39,720 nucleotides of DNA from Pseudomonas caspiana. Lineage in GTDB: Bacteria > Pseudomonadota > Gammaproteobacteria > Pseudomonadales > Pseudomonadaceae. The translations under genes and the position numbers were made by a program. Below are positions 17,121-25,756 of the stretch, one piece after another. Where the stretch lies: NCBI RefSeq assembly GCF_002158995.1, contig NZ_LOHF01000004.1:312165-351884 (forward strand), written 5' to 3'. The notes under the pieces are model-generated. The model had not been told where the DNA came from. It worked only from the letters and a program-made list of their open reading frames with translations, and did not search any database. The first letter of the stretch is position 1; each line of letters starts with the position of its first letter.

Positions 17121-17843
17121 TTACAAGCCCAACTCCCGCCCCAACACCACGCTCAACGCATTCCTCGCATCATCAAGCTGCACCAGCGTTGCATGCCGTG
17201 CGCCCAGTGCGTCTCGGTTTTCGATGGCGGTTAGGATTGCCTTGTGACGCGGCAATGCCAACTCATGCAAATTGGGCCGCTGGTTGGAGTGCTTGAGCGC
17301 TTCACGCAATGCCAGTGAAAGCATGTTGCACAGGTGTGCGAGCAAGTCGTTGTGAGTCGCGTCGGCTATCCGGCTGTGGAAGTCCAGGTCGGGTTGCAAC
17401 AGCGCCTCAGGAGTTGGCGCGGCTTCCATACGTTGGTAAGCCTCACCAATCGAAGCGATTTCTTCATCAGTGGCATGTTGTGCGGCGAGGGCGGCAACCG
17501 CGGGTTCGATGACCGCACGGACACTGGTCAGCAAATTGAAGAATTCATTTTGTGGGGTGCACTGCATGATCCAGTGCAATACATCCGGATCGAGCAGATG
17601 CCATTCGCGACGGGCCTTGACCACCGTTCCGACGCGCGGACGCGAGTAAACCAAACCCTTGGCCACTAGCACTCGGGTGGCTTCGCGCAACACCGGTCGA
17701 CTGACAGCGTACTCCTCACAAAGCAAGGCTTCGGCAGGCAGCTTTTCATCAGGCTTGAAACGTCCGGAGACGATCTGCATGCCCAGCTCCTGAACGATGC
17801 GGGCGTGCATGCTTTTACGGTCGGAAGGCTTTCGGTAATCCAT
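17121..17843 (-). CDS. FadR-subfamily GntR transcriptional regulator
   Basis: Protein of 240 residues with a winged helix-turn-helix at about residues 10-77 (LPAEALLCEEYAVSRPVLREA, then RPRVGTVV) and a C-terminal all-helical FCD effector domain. The FCD metal/ligand residues appear in DLDFHSRIADATHN, LPRHKAILTAI and ARHATLVQLDDA. Members usually repress sugar-acid or organic-acid genes and release DNA on binding the acid. It lies downstream of the dehydratase on the same strand, with a REP between. A FadR-type palindrome is present in the divergent promoter region at 19861-19873. The ATG at 17843 is chosen because longer versions would be translated from the -10 region and the REP. Confidence 0.85.
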   Translation of the reverse strand: MDYRKPSDRKSMHARIVQELGMQIVSGRFKPDEKLPAEALLCEEYAVSRPVLREATRVLVAKGLVYSRPRVGTVVKARREWHLLDPDVLHWIMQCTPQNEFFNLLTSVRAVIEPAVAALAAQHATDEEIASIGEAYQRMEAAPTPEALLQPDLDFHSRIADATHNDLLAHLCNMLSLALREALKHSNQRPNLHELALPRHKAILTAIENRDALGARHATLVQLDDARNALSVVLGRELGL

Positions 17844-17880
17844 GGGGACGCAAGTCGATCCTGAGCGATGAGTGCGGGGC

Positions 17881-17886
17881 ATCATA
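17881..17886 (-). promoter_or_regulatory. Extended -10 element of the FadR-type regulator
   Basis: On the minus strand the sequence TGCTATGAT carries a TGn extended -10 followed by TATGAT (17886 down to 17881). A start near 17874 gives a leader of about 30 bases to ATG 17843. No -35 is evident because the REP lies there. Confidence 0.45.
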
Positions 17887-17899
17887 GCATCGGCGTTGT

Positions 17900-17985
17900 G
17901 TGGGAGCAGAGCTTGCTCGCGATAAAGCTGGATGCGATTCGCTGTAGATCGCATGTACCTTATCGCGAGCAAGCTCTGCTCCCAC
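17900..17985. repeat. REP hairpin (GTGGGAGCAGAGCTTGCTCGCGAT type)
   Basis: GTGGGAGCAGAGCTTGCTCG and its complement ending at 17985 form arms of about 25 bp. It lies between the dehydratase and its downstream regulator gene and could separate their mRNA levels. Confidence 0.9.
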
Positions 17986-18027
17986 TGTAGATCGCGCCCT
18001 TCTGTTGGGGCTGGGCTTTTCTATCGA

Positions 18028-19773
18028 TCAGTGAGAATGCCTTGGCACCTCAGCCCCGCGCATGCCTACCAGGAAGTCGAAGTCGCAACCCTGATCGGCC
18101 TGCAACACATGCTTCACATACAATTCGCGATAGCCGCCGACCAACAGTTGCTGTTGTTGCGGTGGCTGCCAGTCGGCCAGGCGGGCGGCGAGTTCTGCTT
18201 CGGGAATGTCCAGATGCAAACGGCCGCTGGCGCAGTCGAGCTCGATCCAGTCACCTTCCTGCACCACCGCCAATGGACCGCCGGCGGCTGCTTCGGGTGC
18301 CACGTGCAAAACCACCGTGCCGTAGGCCGTTCCGCTCATGCGCGCATCGGAAATCCGCACCATGTCAGTCACGCCTTGTGCCAGCAGTTTGGCAGGCAAG
18401 CCCATGTTGCCGACTTCGGCCATGCCCGGATAACCCTTGGGGCCGCAGTTTTTCATGACCATGATCGAGTTGGCGTCGATGTCCAGATCCGGATCGTTGA
18501 TCCGTGCCTTGTACATGTCGAAGTTTTCGAACACCACGGCTCGACCCCGGTGTTGCATCAATGAGGCAGTAGCCGCCGAAGGCTTGAGCACTGCACCCAA
18601 TGGCGCCAGGTTGCCGCGCAATACACAGATGCCGCCGTCAGCGCGGATCGGATTGTCGAGGGCACGGATCACTTCGTCTTCACCGTAGATCGGCGCGCCT
18701 TGGGTATTCTCGCGAATGGATTTTCCGTTGACGGTCAACGCATCCGGGTTAGGCAGCAAGTTGGCTTCGTCCATACGGCGCAGCACGGCGGGCAAACCAC
18801 CGGCGTAGTAGAACTCCTCCATCAGGAAACGCCCGGATGGCTGCAGGTCAACAATGGTCGGCATCCCGCGACCCATGCGGGTCCAGTCGTCCAGCTCCAG
18901 ATCGACACCGATGCGCCCGGCGATGGCTTTCAAATGGATCACCGCGTTGGTTGAGCCGCCAATGGCTGCGTTGACGCGGATCGCGTTTTCAAACGCCGCT
19001 TTGGTCAGAATCTTCGACAGGCGCAGGTCTTCTTTGACCATTTCCACGGCGCGCATGCCCGACATGTGCGCCAGCACATAACGTCGTGAGTCCACGGCTG
19101 GAATCGCCGCGTTGTGGGGCAGGGAAGTGCCGAGCGCTTCAGCCATGCACGCCATGGTCGAGGCGGTGCCCATGGTGTTGCAGGTGCCTGCCGAGCGGGA
19201 CATGCCGCCTTCCGCCGCGAGGAAATCGTCGAGGGTGATTTGCCCGCCTTTATAGGCTTCGTGCATTTGCCAGACCACGGTGCCGGAGCCGATGTCCTTG
19301 CCTTTGTGTTTGCCGTTGAGCATTGGCCCGCCGGTGACCACGATGGCGGGCACGTCGCAACTGGCCGCGCCCATCAGCAGAGCCGGTGTGGTTTTGTCAC
19401 ACCCGGTGAGCAGCACTACGCCGTCGATGGGGTTGCCGCGAATCGCCTCTTCGACATCCATGCTGGTCAGGTTACGGGTAAACATCGCCGTGGGGCGCAG
19501 GTTGGATTCGCCGTTGGAGAACACCGGGAATTCCACCGGCCAGCCGCCTGCTTCAATCACACCGCGTTTGACGTGCTCGGCGATTTGCCGGAAGTGGGCG
19601 TTGCAAGGGGTGAGTTCCGACCATGTGTTACAGATGCCGATGATGGGCTTGCCTTGAAACTGGTGATCAGCGATCCCCTGATTCTTCATCCAGCTGCGGT
19701 ACATGAAGCCGTTTTTGTCGGCAGTACCAAACCATTGGGCAGAACGCAGGGGTTTTTTATCGGAATCAGACAT
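18028..19773 (-). CDS. IlvD/Edd family dehydratase, probably aldonate (L-arabinonate-like) dehydratase
   Basis: [2Fe-2S] dehydratase that removes water from a sugar acid to give a 2-keto-3-deoxy acid. The three cluster cysteines C57 (SELTPCN), C125 (LTGCDKT) and C198 (AGTCNT) have the same spacing I recall for Rhizobium L-arabinonate dehydratase, and the catalytic serine loop DARMSGTAYG is present. The 581-residue length also fits pentonate/hexonate dehydratases better than IlvD, which is about 610. ATG 19773 has AAGAGAG upstream. Neighbours are a FadR-type regulator, two ACS-family transporters and a FAH-type enzyme, supporting aldonate breakdown over branched-chain amino acid synthesis. D-xylonate, D-fuconate or D-galactonate cannot be excluded as substrate. 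Confidence 0.87.
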   Translation of the reverse strand: MSDSDKKPLRSAQWFGTADKNGFMYRSWMKNQGIADHQFQGKPIIGICNTWSELTPCNAHFRQIAEHVKRGVIEAGGWPVEFPVFSNGESNLRPTAMFTRNLTSMDVEEAIRGNPIDGVVLLTGCDKTTPALLMGAASCDVPAIVVTGGPMLNGKHKGKDIGSGTVVWQMHEAYKGGQITLDDFLAAEGGMSRSAGTCNTMGTASTMACMAEALGTSLPHNAAIPAVDSRRYVLAHMSGMRAVEMVKEDLRLSKILTKAAFENAIRVNAAIGGSTNAVIHLKAIAGRIGVDLELDDWTRMGRGMPTIVDLQPSGRFLMEEFYYAGGLPAVLRRMDEANLLPNPDALTVNGKSIRENTQGAPIYGEDEVIRALDNPIRADGGICVLRGNLAPLGAVLKPSAATASLMQHRGRAVVFENFDMYKARINDPDLDIDANSIMVMKNCGPKGYPGMAEVGNMGLPAKLLAQGVTDMVRISDARMSGTAYGTVVLHVAPEAAAGGPLAVVQEGDWIELDCASGRLHLDIPEAELAARLADWQPPQQQQLLVGGYRELYVKHVLQADQGCDFDFLVGMRGAEVPRHSH

Positions 19774-19787
19774 GATCGGCTCTCTTA

Positions 19788-19798
19788 TTGTAAGACTT
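19788..19798. promoter_or_regulatory. Degenerate second FadR-type half operator
   Basis: TTGTAAGACTT fits TnGTnnnACn but not the final A, and lies 14 bases upstream of the dehydratase start codon. It may be a weaker site for the same regulator. Confidence 0.25.
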
Positions 19799-19849
19799 AA
19801 TGGCTTTTCTGATGGCTAAGTTAAGCGCAAATTCGCGTCATGGGAAGAG

Positions 19850-19878
19850 TTGTTAGCTAAATAGTAATACTATATAGT
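19850..19878 (+). promoter_or_regulatory. Promoter of the MFS-gguC genes
   Basis: TTGTTA at 19850-19855 and TATAGT at 19873-19878 are spaced exactly 17 bases apart. The -10 matches consensus at five of six bases. Transcription would begin near 19885, about 90 bases before the MFS start codon. Confidence 0.6.
19861..19873. promoter_or_regulatory. FadR-type operator between -35 and -10
   Basis: ATAGTAATACTAT is a perfect palindrome with one central base, and its core (19862-19872) fits the TnGTnnnACnA pattern bound by FadR-subfamily regulators. It fills the spacer of the promoter at 19850-19878, so a bound regulator would block RNA polymerase. The regulator at 17121-17843 is the obvious candidate. 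Confidence 0.6.
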
Positions 19879-19977
19879 CGATTTTCAGTGAGGGGCCGAC
19901 CCTGGCAAAAGCATCTGATTTGCTCCAGGCCAGAGGCGATCTCCACTCCATAACAAGAACAATTGGAGATCGCACAC

Positions 19978-21294
19978 ATGAGCCAGGAACTCCGGCTTAT
20001 TCGCCGCATCACCCTGAAATTGATTCCCTTCCTGATCCTGCTTTACCTGATCGCTTATGTGGACCGCTCTGCCGTGGGCTTCGCCAAGTTGCACATGGGC
20101 GCGGACATCGGTATCGGCGACGCGGCCTATGGGCTGGGCGCCGGGTTGTTTTTCATCGGCTATTTCCTGTTTGAAATCCCCAGCAACCTGATGCTTGAAC
20201 GCTTCGGCGCCCGCCGTTGGTTCGCGCGGATCATGATTACCTGGGGCGCTATCACCATCGGCATGGCCTTTGTGCAGGGGCCGCACAGTTTTTATGTGAT
20301 GCGCTTTCTGCTAGGCGCGGCCGAGGCGGGCTTCTTTCCGGGCGTGCTGTACTACATCACGCAGTGGTTCCCGGTCCGCCATCGCGGCAAGATCCTCGGT
20401 TTGTTCATCCTTTCCCAACCGATCGCCATGATGATCACCGGGCCGGTGTCCGGTGGTTTGTTGGGCATGGATGGCGTGATGGGTCTGCACGGTTGGCAGT
20501 GGCTGTTTATCGTCATTGGCACCCCGGCCATCCTGCTGACCTGGCCGGTGCTGCGCTGGTTGCCGGACGGTCCACACCAGGTTAAATGGATGAATGAGAC
20601 CGAGAAAAACTGGCTCACCGGTGAACTGAAAAAGGACCTGGAAGAGTACGGTCAAACGCGTCACGGCAATCCGTTGCACGCCCTGAAGGACAAGCGCGTT
20701 CTATTGCTGGCGCTGTTTTACCTGCCCGTGACCTTGAGCATTTACGGACTTGGCCTGTGGTTGCCGACGCTGATCAAACAGTTCGGTGGAACGGATCTGG
20801 TCACTGGCTTTGTGTCCTCGGTGCCTTACATCTTCGGGATCATCGGCCTGCTGATCGTCCCACGCAGTTCCGACCGACTGAATGACCGTTACGGACACCT
20901 CGCGGTGCTTTATGTACTGGGTGCCATCGGTCTTTTCCTCAGTGCCTGGCTGTCATTGCCGGTCGCGCAACTGGCGGCGTTGTGTCTGGTGGCCTTTGCG
21001 CTGTTTTCCTGCACCGCCGTGTTCTGGACATTGCCCGGCCGTTTCTTCGCGGGGGCCAGCGCGGCGGCCGGTATCGCCCTGATCAATTCAGTGGGCAATC
21101 TCGGTGGCTACATCGGTCCGTTCGTGATCGGCGCGCTCAAGGAATACACCGGCAATCTGGCTTCGGGTTTGTACTTCCTGTCCGGGGTGATGGTCTTCGG
21201 CCTGGTATTGACCGGCGTGGTTTACCACTTGCTGGAACGCAAACACGTGCTGCCCGCCAGCGATTTCGCCGCCAGCGCCCGCAGCCGCACTTGA
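19978..21294 (+). CDS. MFS transporter, anion:cation symporter (ACS) family
   Basis: Inner-membrane importer of 438 residues related to the hexuronate, glucarate, galactonate and tartrate permeases. Twelve TM segments are visible, with family blocks IAYVDRSAVGFAKLHMG in TM1, LGAGLFFIGYFLFEIPSNL in TM2, EAGFFPGVLYYITQWFP in TM4, and the later GRFFAGASAAAGIALINSVGN in the second half. ATG 19978 is chosen because GGAG at 19965-19968 precedes it, over TTG 19963, which overlaps that site. It is divergent from the dehydratase and shares the intergenic region with the operator. It probably imports the aldonate that the dehydratase uses. Confidence 0.88.
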   Translation: MSQELRLIRRITLKLIPFLILLYLIAYVDRSAVGFAKLHMGADIGIGDAAYGLGAGLFFIGYFLFEIPSNLMLERFGARRWFARIMITWGAITIGMAFVQGPHSFYVMRFLLGAAEAGFFPGVLYYITQWFPVRHRGKILGLFILSQPIAMMITGPVSGGLLGMDGVMGLHGWQWLFIVIGTPAILLTWPVLRWLPDGPHQVKWMNETEKNWLTGELKKDLEEYGQTRHGNPLHALKDKRVLLLALFYLPVTLSIYGLGLWLPTLIKQFGGTDLVTGFVSSVPYIFGIIGLLIVPRSSDRLNDRYGHLAVLYVLGAIGLFLSAWLSLPVAQLAALCLVAFALFSCTAVFWTLPGRFFAGASAAAGIALINSVGNLGGYIGPFVIGALKEYTGNLASGLYFLSGVMVFGLVLTGVVYHLLERKHVLPASDFAASARSRT

Positions 21295-21303
21295 TTAATA
21301 ACG

Positions 21304-21379
21304 GTAGGAGCGAACTTGTTCGCGAGGCGGCGTGCCTGACACACCGCATTCTGCATCTCGCCAACAAGTTGCCTCCTAC
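21304..21379. repeat. REP hairpin (GTAGGAGCGAACTTG type)
   Basis: Outer arm GTAGGAGCGAACTTGTTCGC matches the copy inside the PLP-enzyme gene at 816; here the right arm has drifted (CCAACAAGTTGCCTCCTAC). It lies in the short gap between the transporter and the FAH-type gene. Confidence 0.85.
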
Positions 21380-21416
21380 CGAAAGGTGCGTTAGTGAATT
21401 TTGAAAGGAGATCCCA

Positions 21417-22409
21417 ATGAACCTAGTGCAATTCGAACTCAGCAATGGCCAGCGTCGTGTCGGTCTGGTAGACGGCGATCTGATCCGTGAAGTGCAGGGC
21501 GCACACAGCGTGCGTGATCTGGCGTTATCCGCCATCGACGCAGGTATCGGTCTGGCGCAGCAGGTCGATAAACAGGGTCTCGGCGAAAGCCATGATTACG
21601 CGCAATTGTTGCAGGACCTGCGCATTCTGCCGCCGCTGGACCATCCCGATCCTTCGCATGTGCTGGTCAGCGGAACCGGTCTGACTCATCTGGGCAGCGC
21701 CTCCGCGCGGGACAAGATGCACCAGCAGGCGGGCGACGAAGCGTCGATGACCGACACCATGCGCATCTTCAAGTGGGGCGTGGAGGGCGGTAAGCCTCAA
21801 GCCGGGCAGGCGGGCGTGCAGCCTGAATGGTTTTACAAAGGTGATGGCAGCATCGTCGTGCGCCCCGGCGCGGACTTCTCGCTGCCGCCGTTCGCCGAAG
21901 ATGGCGGCGAAGAGCCTGAACTCAGCGGCCTGTATGTGATTGGCAACGACGGCAAACCGTATCGCCTGGGTTTCGCCATCGGCAACGAGTACTCCGACCA
22001 CATCATGGAGCGTCGTAATTACCTGTATCTGGCCCACTCGAAATTACGCGCCTGTTCCTTTGGCCCGGAACTGCGGATTGGCGAGTTGCCACAGAACCTG
22101 TCCGGAACCAGCCGCGTGCTGCGCGGCGGTGAAGTGATCTGGGAGAAGGAATTCCTCAGTGGCGAAGCCAACATGTGCCACAGCCTGGAAAACCTCGAAT
22201 ACCACCACTTCAAATACAGCCAGTTCCTGCGTCCGGGTGATGTGCATGTGCACTTCTTCGGCACCGCGACCCTGTCCTTTGCCGATGGCGTGCGCACCCA
22301 GCCGGGGGATCAGTTCCAGATCAGCCAGGCGGAGTTCGGCAAGCCTTTGGTGAACGGGATCGAGAAGACCGAAGCCGCGTTTTTGCCGGGCGGGATTGGG
22401 CAGCTGTGA
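21417..22409 (+). CDS. FAH-superfamily enzyme, GguC/AraD1-like
   Basis: Protein of 330 residues of the fumarylacetoacetate hydrolase superfamily, in the branch named GguC or AraD1 and usually found in sugar-acid loci. The divalent-metal site is the EEPE motif (E166, E168) with E191/D194 in GNEYSDH, and the conserved LRACSFGPEL loop follows. Superfamily members hydrolyse C-C bonds or dehydrate or decarboxylate 2-keto acids. In this locus the expected role is the step after the dehydratase, acting on a 2-keto-3-deoxy acid or its oxidised product; this is inference. AGGAG about 8 bases before ATG 21417 sets the start. REPs flank it on both sides. Confidence 0.82.
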   Translation: MNLVQFELSNGQRRVGLVDGDLIREVQGAHSVRDLALSAIDAGIGLAQQVDKQGLGESHDYAQLLQDLRILPPLDHPDPSHVLVSGTGLTHLGSASARDKMHQQAGDEASMTDTMRIFKWGVEGGKPQAGQAGVQPEWFYKGDGSIVVRPGADFSLPPFAEDGGEEPELSGLYVIGNDGKPYRLGFAIGNEYSDHIMERRNYLYLAHSKLRACSFGPELRIGELPQNLSGTSRVLRGGEVIWEKEFLSGEANMCHSLENLEYHHFKYSQFLRPGDVHVHFFGTATLSFADGVRTQPGDQFQISQAEFGKPLVNGIEKTEAAFLPGGIGQL

Positions 22410-22438
22410 TGATCATCCATAGGAATGCGATTTAACCC

Positions 22439-22528
22439 TGTGGGAGCTGAGCTTGCTCGCGATAAGAGCACTGCAGATATCAGGTCAATTTGCGTCCAGC
22501 CTTATCGCGAGCAAGCTCAGCTCCCACA
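22439..22528. repeat. REP hairpin (GTGGGAGCTGAGCTTGCTCGCGATAAG type)
   Basis: TGTGGGAGCTGAGCTTGCTC and the exact complement ending at 22528 form arms of about 27 bp around a loop rich in A and T. It lies between the FAH-type gene and the second transporter gene. Confidence 0.92.
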
Positions 22529-22597
22529 GATAAATCGCGTTTTAGTTCAAGTCAGTACCAACATCCGACACTCCAATAACAACAAGGAGGTGCGCAC

Positions 22598-23956
22598 ATG
22601 ACCACCCACACTTCGCCAATCGAAGCGTTCGACGAGGACGTTTTCGAGGACAAGATCTATCGCAAGGTTAATTGGCGGATCATCCCGCTGTTTATCCTCT
22701 GCTTCCTGTTTGCCTATCTGGATCGGGTCAATATCAGTTTCGCCAAGCTGCAGATGCAAAGCGATCTGGGTTTCAGCGAGACGGTCTATGGTCTTGGTGC
22801 CAGCCTGTTTTTCGTTGGTTACTTTCTGTTCGAAGTGCCGAGCAACATGCTCCTGCACAAGATCGGTGCCCGGGTTTGGATTGCGCGGATTATGGTCACG
22901 TGGGGCATCACCTCGGCGTGCATGATGTTTGTGCAGACCGAGTTCTGGTTCTACACCCTGCGTTTTCTGATCGGGGTCATGGAAGCCGGATTCGTGCCTG
23001 GCGTGTTGTACTTTTTCACTCAGTGGTACCCGAGCAATCGTCGTGCCCGGGTCAATTCCTATTTCAAAAGTTCTATTTGCCTGTGCGGCATTGTCGGCGG
23101 GCCCATCGCCGGTTTGATCCTCGGCCATTTCGACGGCGTGCTGGGCATGCCCGGCTGGCGTTGGCTATTTCTGCTTGAAGGCCTTCCTTCGGTCCTGCTC
23201 GGCATCGTGGTGTTCTGGTTCGTCTGCGATCGCATCGAAGACGCCAAGTGGCTCAACGACGCCGAGAAGAAAGTGGTACTGGCGCGCATGGCCCGGGAAG
23301 TACAGCCCGAGACGCCGCAAAGCTTCAAGGACATCTGGAAACACCCGACCACCTACGTGATGTCGGTGATTTACCTGTGTCTGGTCATGGCCCTGACCGG
23401 TTTGCTGTTCTGGATGCCGCAACTGATCAAAAGCGCCGGTGTTGCTGACACCATGACCATCGGCTGGCTGACGGTGATTCCCTACGTGGGCGCAGTGATC
23501 GGCAATTTGCTGATCGGTGCGAGCTCCGACCGACGCGGTGAGCGGCGTTGGCACATGGCGGGCTGTGCGTTATTCACGGCGGCGGGGTATCTGGTGTGTG
23601 CCGTCTTCCCCGGTCAGTTGCTGCCCTTGATGGTCGGCATGACCATGATCATGACCGGCATCATCGCCTGGATGCCGATTTTCTGGACCATCCCGCCACG
23701 CTTCCTCAGCGGTCTTGCGGCGGCGGCAGGTATTGCGCTGATCAACTCCATCGGTCAACTGGGCGGGATCATCGCGCCGTTCATGGTCGGGCGGGTCAAG
23801 GATCTGACCGGTGCAGCGACTCCTGCGTTGTACGTGCTGTGCGCAGTCTGCGTGCTGGCCATGGCATTGATTATCTGGGGGATTCCGAACCGTTATTACG
23901 TGCGCGAAACCACTCACGACAAACCTTCGGCGGGCACAGTTGAAGCGACTGCCTGA
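22598..23956 (+). CDS. MFS transporter, ACS family (second copy)
   Basis: Inner-membrane symporter of 452 residues, paralogous in layout to the transporter at 19978. Shared blocks include FAYLDRVNISFAKLQM, LGASLFFVGYFLFEVPSNM, EAGFVPGVLYFFTQWYP, and PRFLSGLAAAAGIALINSIG in the second half. An acidic cytoplasmic start of about 20 residues (IEAFDEDVFEDKIYRK) precedes TM1, as in tartrate/phthalate permeases. The start is secure: AAGGAGGTG lies ideally before ATG 22598. As the last gene of the island it may import a second, related acid or a stereoisomer. No terminator is evident directly after it. Confidence 0.88.
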   Translation: MTTHTSPIEAFDEDVFEDKIYRKVNWRIIPLFILCFLFAYLDRVNISFAKLQMQSDLGFSETVYGLGASLFFVGYFLFEVPSNMLLHKIGARVWIARIMVTWGITSACMMFVQTEFWFYTLRFLIGVMEAGFVPGVLYFFTQWYPSNRRARVNSYFKSSICLCGIVGGPIAGLILGHFDGVLGMPGWRWLFLLEGLPSVLLGIVVFWFVCDRIEDAKWLNDAEKKVVLARMAREVQPETPQSFKDIWKHPTTYVMSVIYLCLVMALTGLLFWMPQLIKSAGVADTMTIGWLTVIPYVGAVIGNLLIGASSDRRGERRWHMAGCALFTAAGYLVCAVFPGQLLPLMVGMTMIMTGIIAWMPIFWTIPPRFLSGLAAAAGIALINSIGQLGGIIAPFMVGRVKDLTGAATPALYVLCAVCVLAMALIIWGIPNRYYVRETTHDKPSAGTVEATA

Positions 23957-24025
23957 AATTTACGGTGGTTCTGTCCAAGGTAGTTTTGGCCTATCATTCG
24001 CGCTTTTACACAGACGAAGACTGCC

Positions 24026-24316
24026 ATGACCACCACCCCGACGACGATGAGCGCAGCCCTGAAAGACGCCACGATGCTGGAAATTGACGGGCTGCATGCC
24101 TGGGATTTCTTTCTGGGCGACTTTCTGACCCTCGAGTGCATGGATGGTCGCGAGCGCAAGACCTGGCGTTTCACGATGGAGCAGGTCAATGCTGCGACGT
24201 TCGATGAAGTTCAGGACTGCTGGCTGATCACCGACGGTACCCATGATTACCGCATGAAATGCCTTGAAGCGTTCACCCCGACCAAGGATGACGAGGACGA
24301 CGCGCAGGAGGACTGA
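24026..24316 (+). CDS. Small acidic DUF5629-like protein
   Basis: Protein of 96 residues, acidic at the C-terminus (DDEDDAQED), with a WDFFLGDFLTLECMDGRERKTW core that looks like a small beta-sheet protein. I place it in the Pseudomonas-specific DUF5629 family from memory, without certainty. No signal peptide or membrane segment is visible. A weak promoter candidate is TATCAT at 23992-23997. Function unknown; it appears to be its own unit between the sugar-acid island and the lactonase gene. Confidence 0.7.
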   Translation: MTTTPTTMSAALKDATMLEIDGLHAWDFFLGDFLTLECMDGRERKTWRFTMEQVNAATFDEVQDCWLITDGTHDYRMKCLEAFTPTKDDEDDAQED

Positions 24317-24410
24317 CCCCCGATAAAACCAATCAGCGGCAAGCCTGTCTTAACGTTGTTCGCGCGTCGATGGCGCCCAATAACAACCTGAAAAAAAGAA
24401 GGCTCTGCCC

Positions 24411-25580
24411 ATGACTCGTACATTTCTGCCTTGGCTGGCACTGGCCGGCGCAATGAGCGCTTTTCCCATACAGGCGCAAAGCATGACTGAATACGACGTA
24501 CTGATTGGCTCTTACACCCAGGCTTCTAGCGAAGGTATCTATCGATACCGCTTTAACAGCCAGACCGGCCAGCTGGATGCCAAACCCCTGCAAGTGATCA
24601 AGACTGACAACCCGTCCTGGCTGACCCTTTCCAAGGATCAGCGCCATCTGTTTGTGGTCAACGAGAACGGCCCCGGTGGTAAGGATGTAGTCGGCAAGGT
24701 CAGCAGTTTTGCGATTGATGCCAAGACCCATCAGGTCACGCCGATCAATCAGGTCAAGAGCCAGGGTGACGAGCCGACGCATTCCAGCCTCAGCCCGGAC
24801 CAGTGCTTCCTGTTCGTGTCCAACTATGCCGTGCAGCCTGATCCGGGTGGTGCGCTGGCGGTGATCCCGGTGGGCAAGGACGGCAAGCTGTCCGAGGTTG
24901 TTCAGGTCAGCAATGATCATGGCGCGAGCAAGGTCAATCCTGAGCGTCAGGCGTCTTCCCACGTGCATTCGGCGATCCCGACGCCGGATGACAAGTATGT
25001 GGTGACCAGCGATCTGGGCGCCGACAAGATGCTGGTGTTCAGCTATGACGGCAATCGCGCCAAGCCTTTGCAACCGGCCAAAACGCCGACCGTGCAATTG
25101 CCAGCTGGCAGTGGCCCGCGTCACCTGCTGTTCAGCGAGGATGGCAAGCACGCCTGGCTGACTCTGGAAATGGTCGCGCAAGTCGCTGTCTTTGATTATC
25201 ACGATGGTGTGTTCAAGCAAACCCAACTGGTGGACTTGAAGAACAAGGATGCGCAGCAGAAAGTCGGCGCGGGTGGCTTGCACACCTCGCCGGACGGTAA
25301 ATTCCTCTATGTGGCCAACCGCGGCGAAGCCAACCAGGTGCTGGTATTTGCCATTGATGCCAAAGGGCAGCTCAAGGAAGTGCAACGTCGTTCCGTTGAA
25401 GGTGTGGAGCCGCGTGAATTCCGCATCGATCCGAGCGGGCAGTTCATGCTGATTGCCAATCAGAAGAGCAATCAGATCGTCACGGTGAAGGTTGATCCGA
25501 AAACCGGCCTGCTGGGTGATACGGTGCAAAAGCTCGACTTTGACTCGCCTTCGGATTTCCGTTTCCTGACCGGCAAGTGA
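24411..25580 (+). CDS. Exported lactonase-family (YbhE/Pgl-like) beta-propeller
   Basis: Protein of 389 residues of the 7-bladed propeller family that includes E. coli 6-phosphogluconolactonase Pgl and muconate cycloisomerase-like lactonases. An N-terminal signal peptide (RTFLPWLALAGAMSAFPIQAQS) points to the periplasm, unlike cytosolic Pgl. Recognisable blocks are IGSYTQASSEGIYRYRF, PSWLTLSKDQRHLFVVNE, GDEPTHSSLSPDQCFLFVSNY, HVHSAIPTPDDKYVVTSDLG and GPRHLLFSEDGKHAWLT. Periplasmic location suggests hydrolysis of sugar lactones such as glucono- or arabinono-lactone to the acids used by the neighbouring island, which is only inference. AAGAAGG lies upstream of the ATG. Confidence 0.85.
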   Translation: MTRTFLPWLALAGAMSAFPIQAQSMTEYDVLIGSYTQASSEGIYRYRFNSQTGQLDAKPLQVIKTDNPSWLTLSKDQRHLFVVNENGPGGKDVVGKVSSFAIDAKTHQVTPINQVKSQGDEPTHSSLSPDQCFLFVSNYAVQPDPGGALAVIPVGKDGKLSEVVQVSNDHGASKVNPERQASSHVHSAIPTPDDKYVVTSDLGADKMLVFSYDGNRAKPLQPAKTPTVQLPAGSGPRHLLFSEDGKHAWLTLEMVAQVAVFDYHDGVFKQTQLVDLKNKDAQQKVGAGGLHTSPDGKFLYVANRGEANQVLVFAIDAKGQLKEVQRRSVEGVEPREFRIDPSGQFMLIANQKSNQIVTVKVDPKTGLLGDTVQKLDFDSPSDFRFLTGK

Positions 25581-25587
25581 TCCTGAA

Positions 25588-25624
25588 GAACCTCAAGCCC
25601 TTGATTTACGCGGGCTTGGGGTTC
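25588..25624 (+). terminator. Hairpin after the lactonase gene
   Basis: GAACCTCAAGCCC and GGGCTTGGGGTTC form a 13-bp stem with one mismatch, starting 8 bases after the stop codon. There is no run of T after it, so it may terminate only partly. The rest of 25625-25756 shows no clear element. Confidence 0.5.
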
Positions 25625-25756
25625 TATCAATTCAAGTGATATGAGCTAGTGCTACAAAACATTTCGACTGAACCGCTCTCGGGGGTAAGTTTGAGTCACG
25701 GCCAAGACGGTCAAGACTTGAAACCTAGTTCCACTTAGCATCCGAGGGTTAACGCC

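Noticed and set aside
18028..19773. Dihydroxy-acid dehydratase IlvD of branched-chain amino acid synthesis
   Set aside because: Length, cysteine spacing and neighbours fit the aldonate dehydratase branch; there are no ilv or leu genes nearby.
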